In this document: positions 38,014-38,737 of the stretch, piece by piece
How positions within the stretch are numbered: position 1 is the stretch's first letter
How the letters are laid out: each line of letters begins with the position of its first letter
DNA from: Geminicoccaceae bacterium
GTDB lineage: Bacteria > Pseudomonadota > Alphaproteobacteria > Geminicoccales > Geminicoccaceae
Reading direction: 5' to 3'
DNA: 38,737 nucleotides
Assembly (NCBI GenBank): GCA_020446525.1
Contig: JAGREO010000193.1
Span: 1-38,737, forward strand
Translations under genes and position numbers: made by a program
Notes under the pieces: model-generated
Databases searched by the model: none
Told to the model about the DNA's origin: nothing
Seen by the model: only the letters and a program-made list of their open reading frames with translations

Positions 38014-38737
38014 ATGGCACTCGACATCGACAATCTGACGGGCCCGCAAAAGGCCGCCGTCCTCGTCCTGGCGATCAAGGAGGAGCATGCGGCGACGATG
38101 TTCTCGCGCCTCGACATCGACGAGGTGAAGGAGCTGTCGCAGACGATGGCGCAACTGGGCCGCATCGACAGCGAGATCACCGAGACCGTGCTCACGGAAT
38201 TCACCGGAAAGCTCGCCTCGTCCGGCGGCGTGCTCGGCAGCTTCGACAGCACCGAAAAACTGCTCGCGCGCGTGCTGGACGGCGGCCGCGTCGGACAGAT
38301 CATGGACGAAATCCGCGGTCCCGCGGGACGCACCATCTGGGACAAGCTCGCCAACGTCAACGAAGGCGTCCTCGCCGCCTATCTCAAGAACGAATATCCG
38401 CAGACCGTGGCCGTCGTCCTGTCGCGCATCGATGCGGCCCACGCCGCCCGGGTTCTCTCCAGTCTTCCCGAGGATTTCGCCGTCGACGTGGTGCTGCGCA
38501 TGCTGCGCATGGACGTGGTGCAAAAGGACATCGTCGCCGACGTCGAAAAGACCTTGCGTGCCGAATTCATGACGAACCTGGCGCGCACCAGCCGCCGCGA
38601 CAATCACGAGGTGATGGCCGAGATCTTCAACTATCTCGATCGCGCCACCGAGAACCGCTTCATCGTGTCGCTCGAGGAGCGGTCCAAGGAAGCGGCCGAC
38701 AGGATCAAGGCCCTGATGTTCACCTTCGAGGATCTGG
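38014..38737 (+). CDS. fliG: flagellar motor switch protein FliG, N-terminal part (runs off the right edge)
   Basis: The first 241 residues of FliG are present. The N-terminal FliF-binding domain is LTGPQKAAVLVLAIKEEHAA and FSRLDIDEVKELSQTMAQLG. The middle domain follows with the EHPQ-like motif written here EYPQTVAVVLSRI, then ERVLxxLP-type AARVLSSLPED, and the start of the C-terminal part. FliG connects rotor to stator torque. ATG 38014 has a GGAGGA site and lies 12 bp after fliF, in one operon. The EYPQ variant is a small change from the common EHPQ. Confidence 0.97.
   Translation, partial: MALDIDNLTGPQKAAVLVLAIKEEHAATMFSRLDIDEVKELSQTMAQLGRIDSEITETVLTEFTGKLASSGGVLGSFDSTEKLLARVLDGGRVGQIMDEIRGPAGRTIWDKLANVNEGVLAAYLKNEYPQTVAVVLSRIDAAHAARVLSSLPEDFAVDVVLRMLRMDVVQKDIVADVEKTLRAEFMTNLARTSRRDNHEVMAEIFNYLDRATENRFIVSLEERSKEAADRIKALMFTFEDL

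Noticed and set aside
1-38737. tRNA, rRNA, CRISPR, insertion sequences and phage genes
   Set aside because: I searched by eye for T-loop motifs, regularly spaced repeats, transposase motifs and terminal inverted repeats and saw none. Short elements could be missed without a computed search.

Overview
This window is high-GC chromosomal DNA from an alphaproteobacterium. The evidence is a sciP (DUF1153) gene, CtrA-like TTAA-N7-TTAA half-site pairs in front of flagellar operons, a GANTC site in one of them, a DksA that has lost most of its zinc-finger cysteines, and a recA/polA/dksA housekeeping set. A Rhodospirillales- or Geminicoccales-like lineage is my guess from overall style; the sequence does not prove it. 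I see no insertion sequence, CRISPR array, tRNA or rRNA.

Layout. (1) 1-3.5 kb: the 5' end of recA (minus), then a plus-strand run of methyltransferase, class-I glutamine-amidotransferase-like hydrolase, RluB-type pseudouridine synthase and RsmD, the last three joined by ATGA-type overlaps. A small membrane protein lies opposite. (2) 3.7-5.3 kb: an OmpA-domain lipoprotein with a strong terminator, and an unknown secreted protein. (3) 5.4-11.4 kb: a metabolic island made of a DUF3604 protein and TctA on the plus strand, meeting TctB, TctC and a ComA-like (phosphosulfolactate synthase family) protein on the minus strand. It holds all three parts of a tripartite tricarboxylate transporter, but split into two convergent units. 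(4) 11.6-12.8 kb: a secreted DUF1554-type lectin-like protein, then a 510-bp gene-poor gap that contains a possible minus-strand small transcript. (5) 12.8-15.5 kb: polA. (6) 15.5-25.4 kb: a minus-strand surface-polysaccharide cluster. It encodes a CDP-sugar pathway (RfbG, RfbF, an RfbC-like epimerase, an SDR reductase) followed by a GT2, a GT4, a glycosyltransferase fused to a thymidylate-kinase-like domain, another GT4, and a Wzx-like flippase whose 3' end overlaps polA. (7) 25.7-28 kb: a histone-deacetylase-like amidohydrolase and a GlcD-type FAD oxidase. (8) 28-38.7 kb: flagellar genes in three transcription units, with moeB and dksA between them. These are FhlB-like/FlgN-like/FliO/FliP (minus), fliK-flgD-flgE (plus, with a near-perfect sigma-54 promoter) and sciP then fliF-fliG (plus, with CtrA-like boxes).

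How the parts work together. The flagellar genes look wired as in Caulobacter: CtrA-like boxes precede the early export/basal-body operons and sciP, and a sigma-54 site precedes the hook-stage operon. The polysaccharide cluster can make a CDP-activated 6-deoxyhexose, assemble a glycan with at least four glycosyltransferase modules, and export it through the flippase. The DUF3604/TctABC/ComA-like island is the most original module. I infer uptake and handling of a small organic anion, possibly a sulfonate or phosphorylated acid, but the substrate cannot be read from the sequence.
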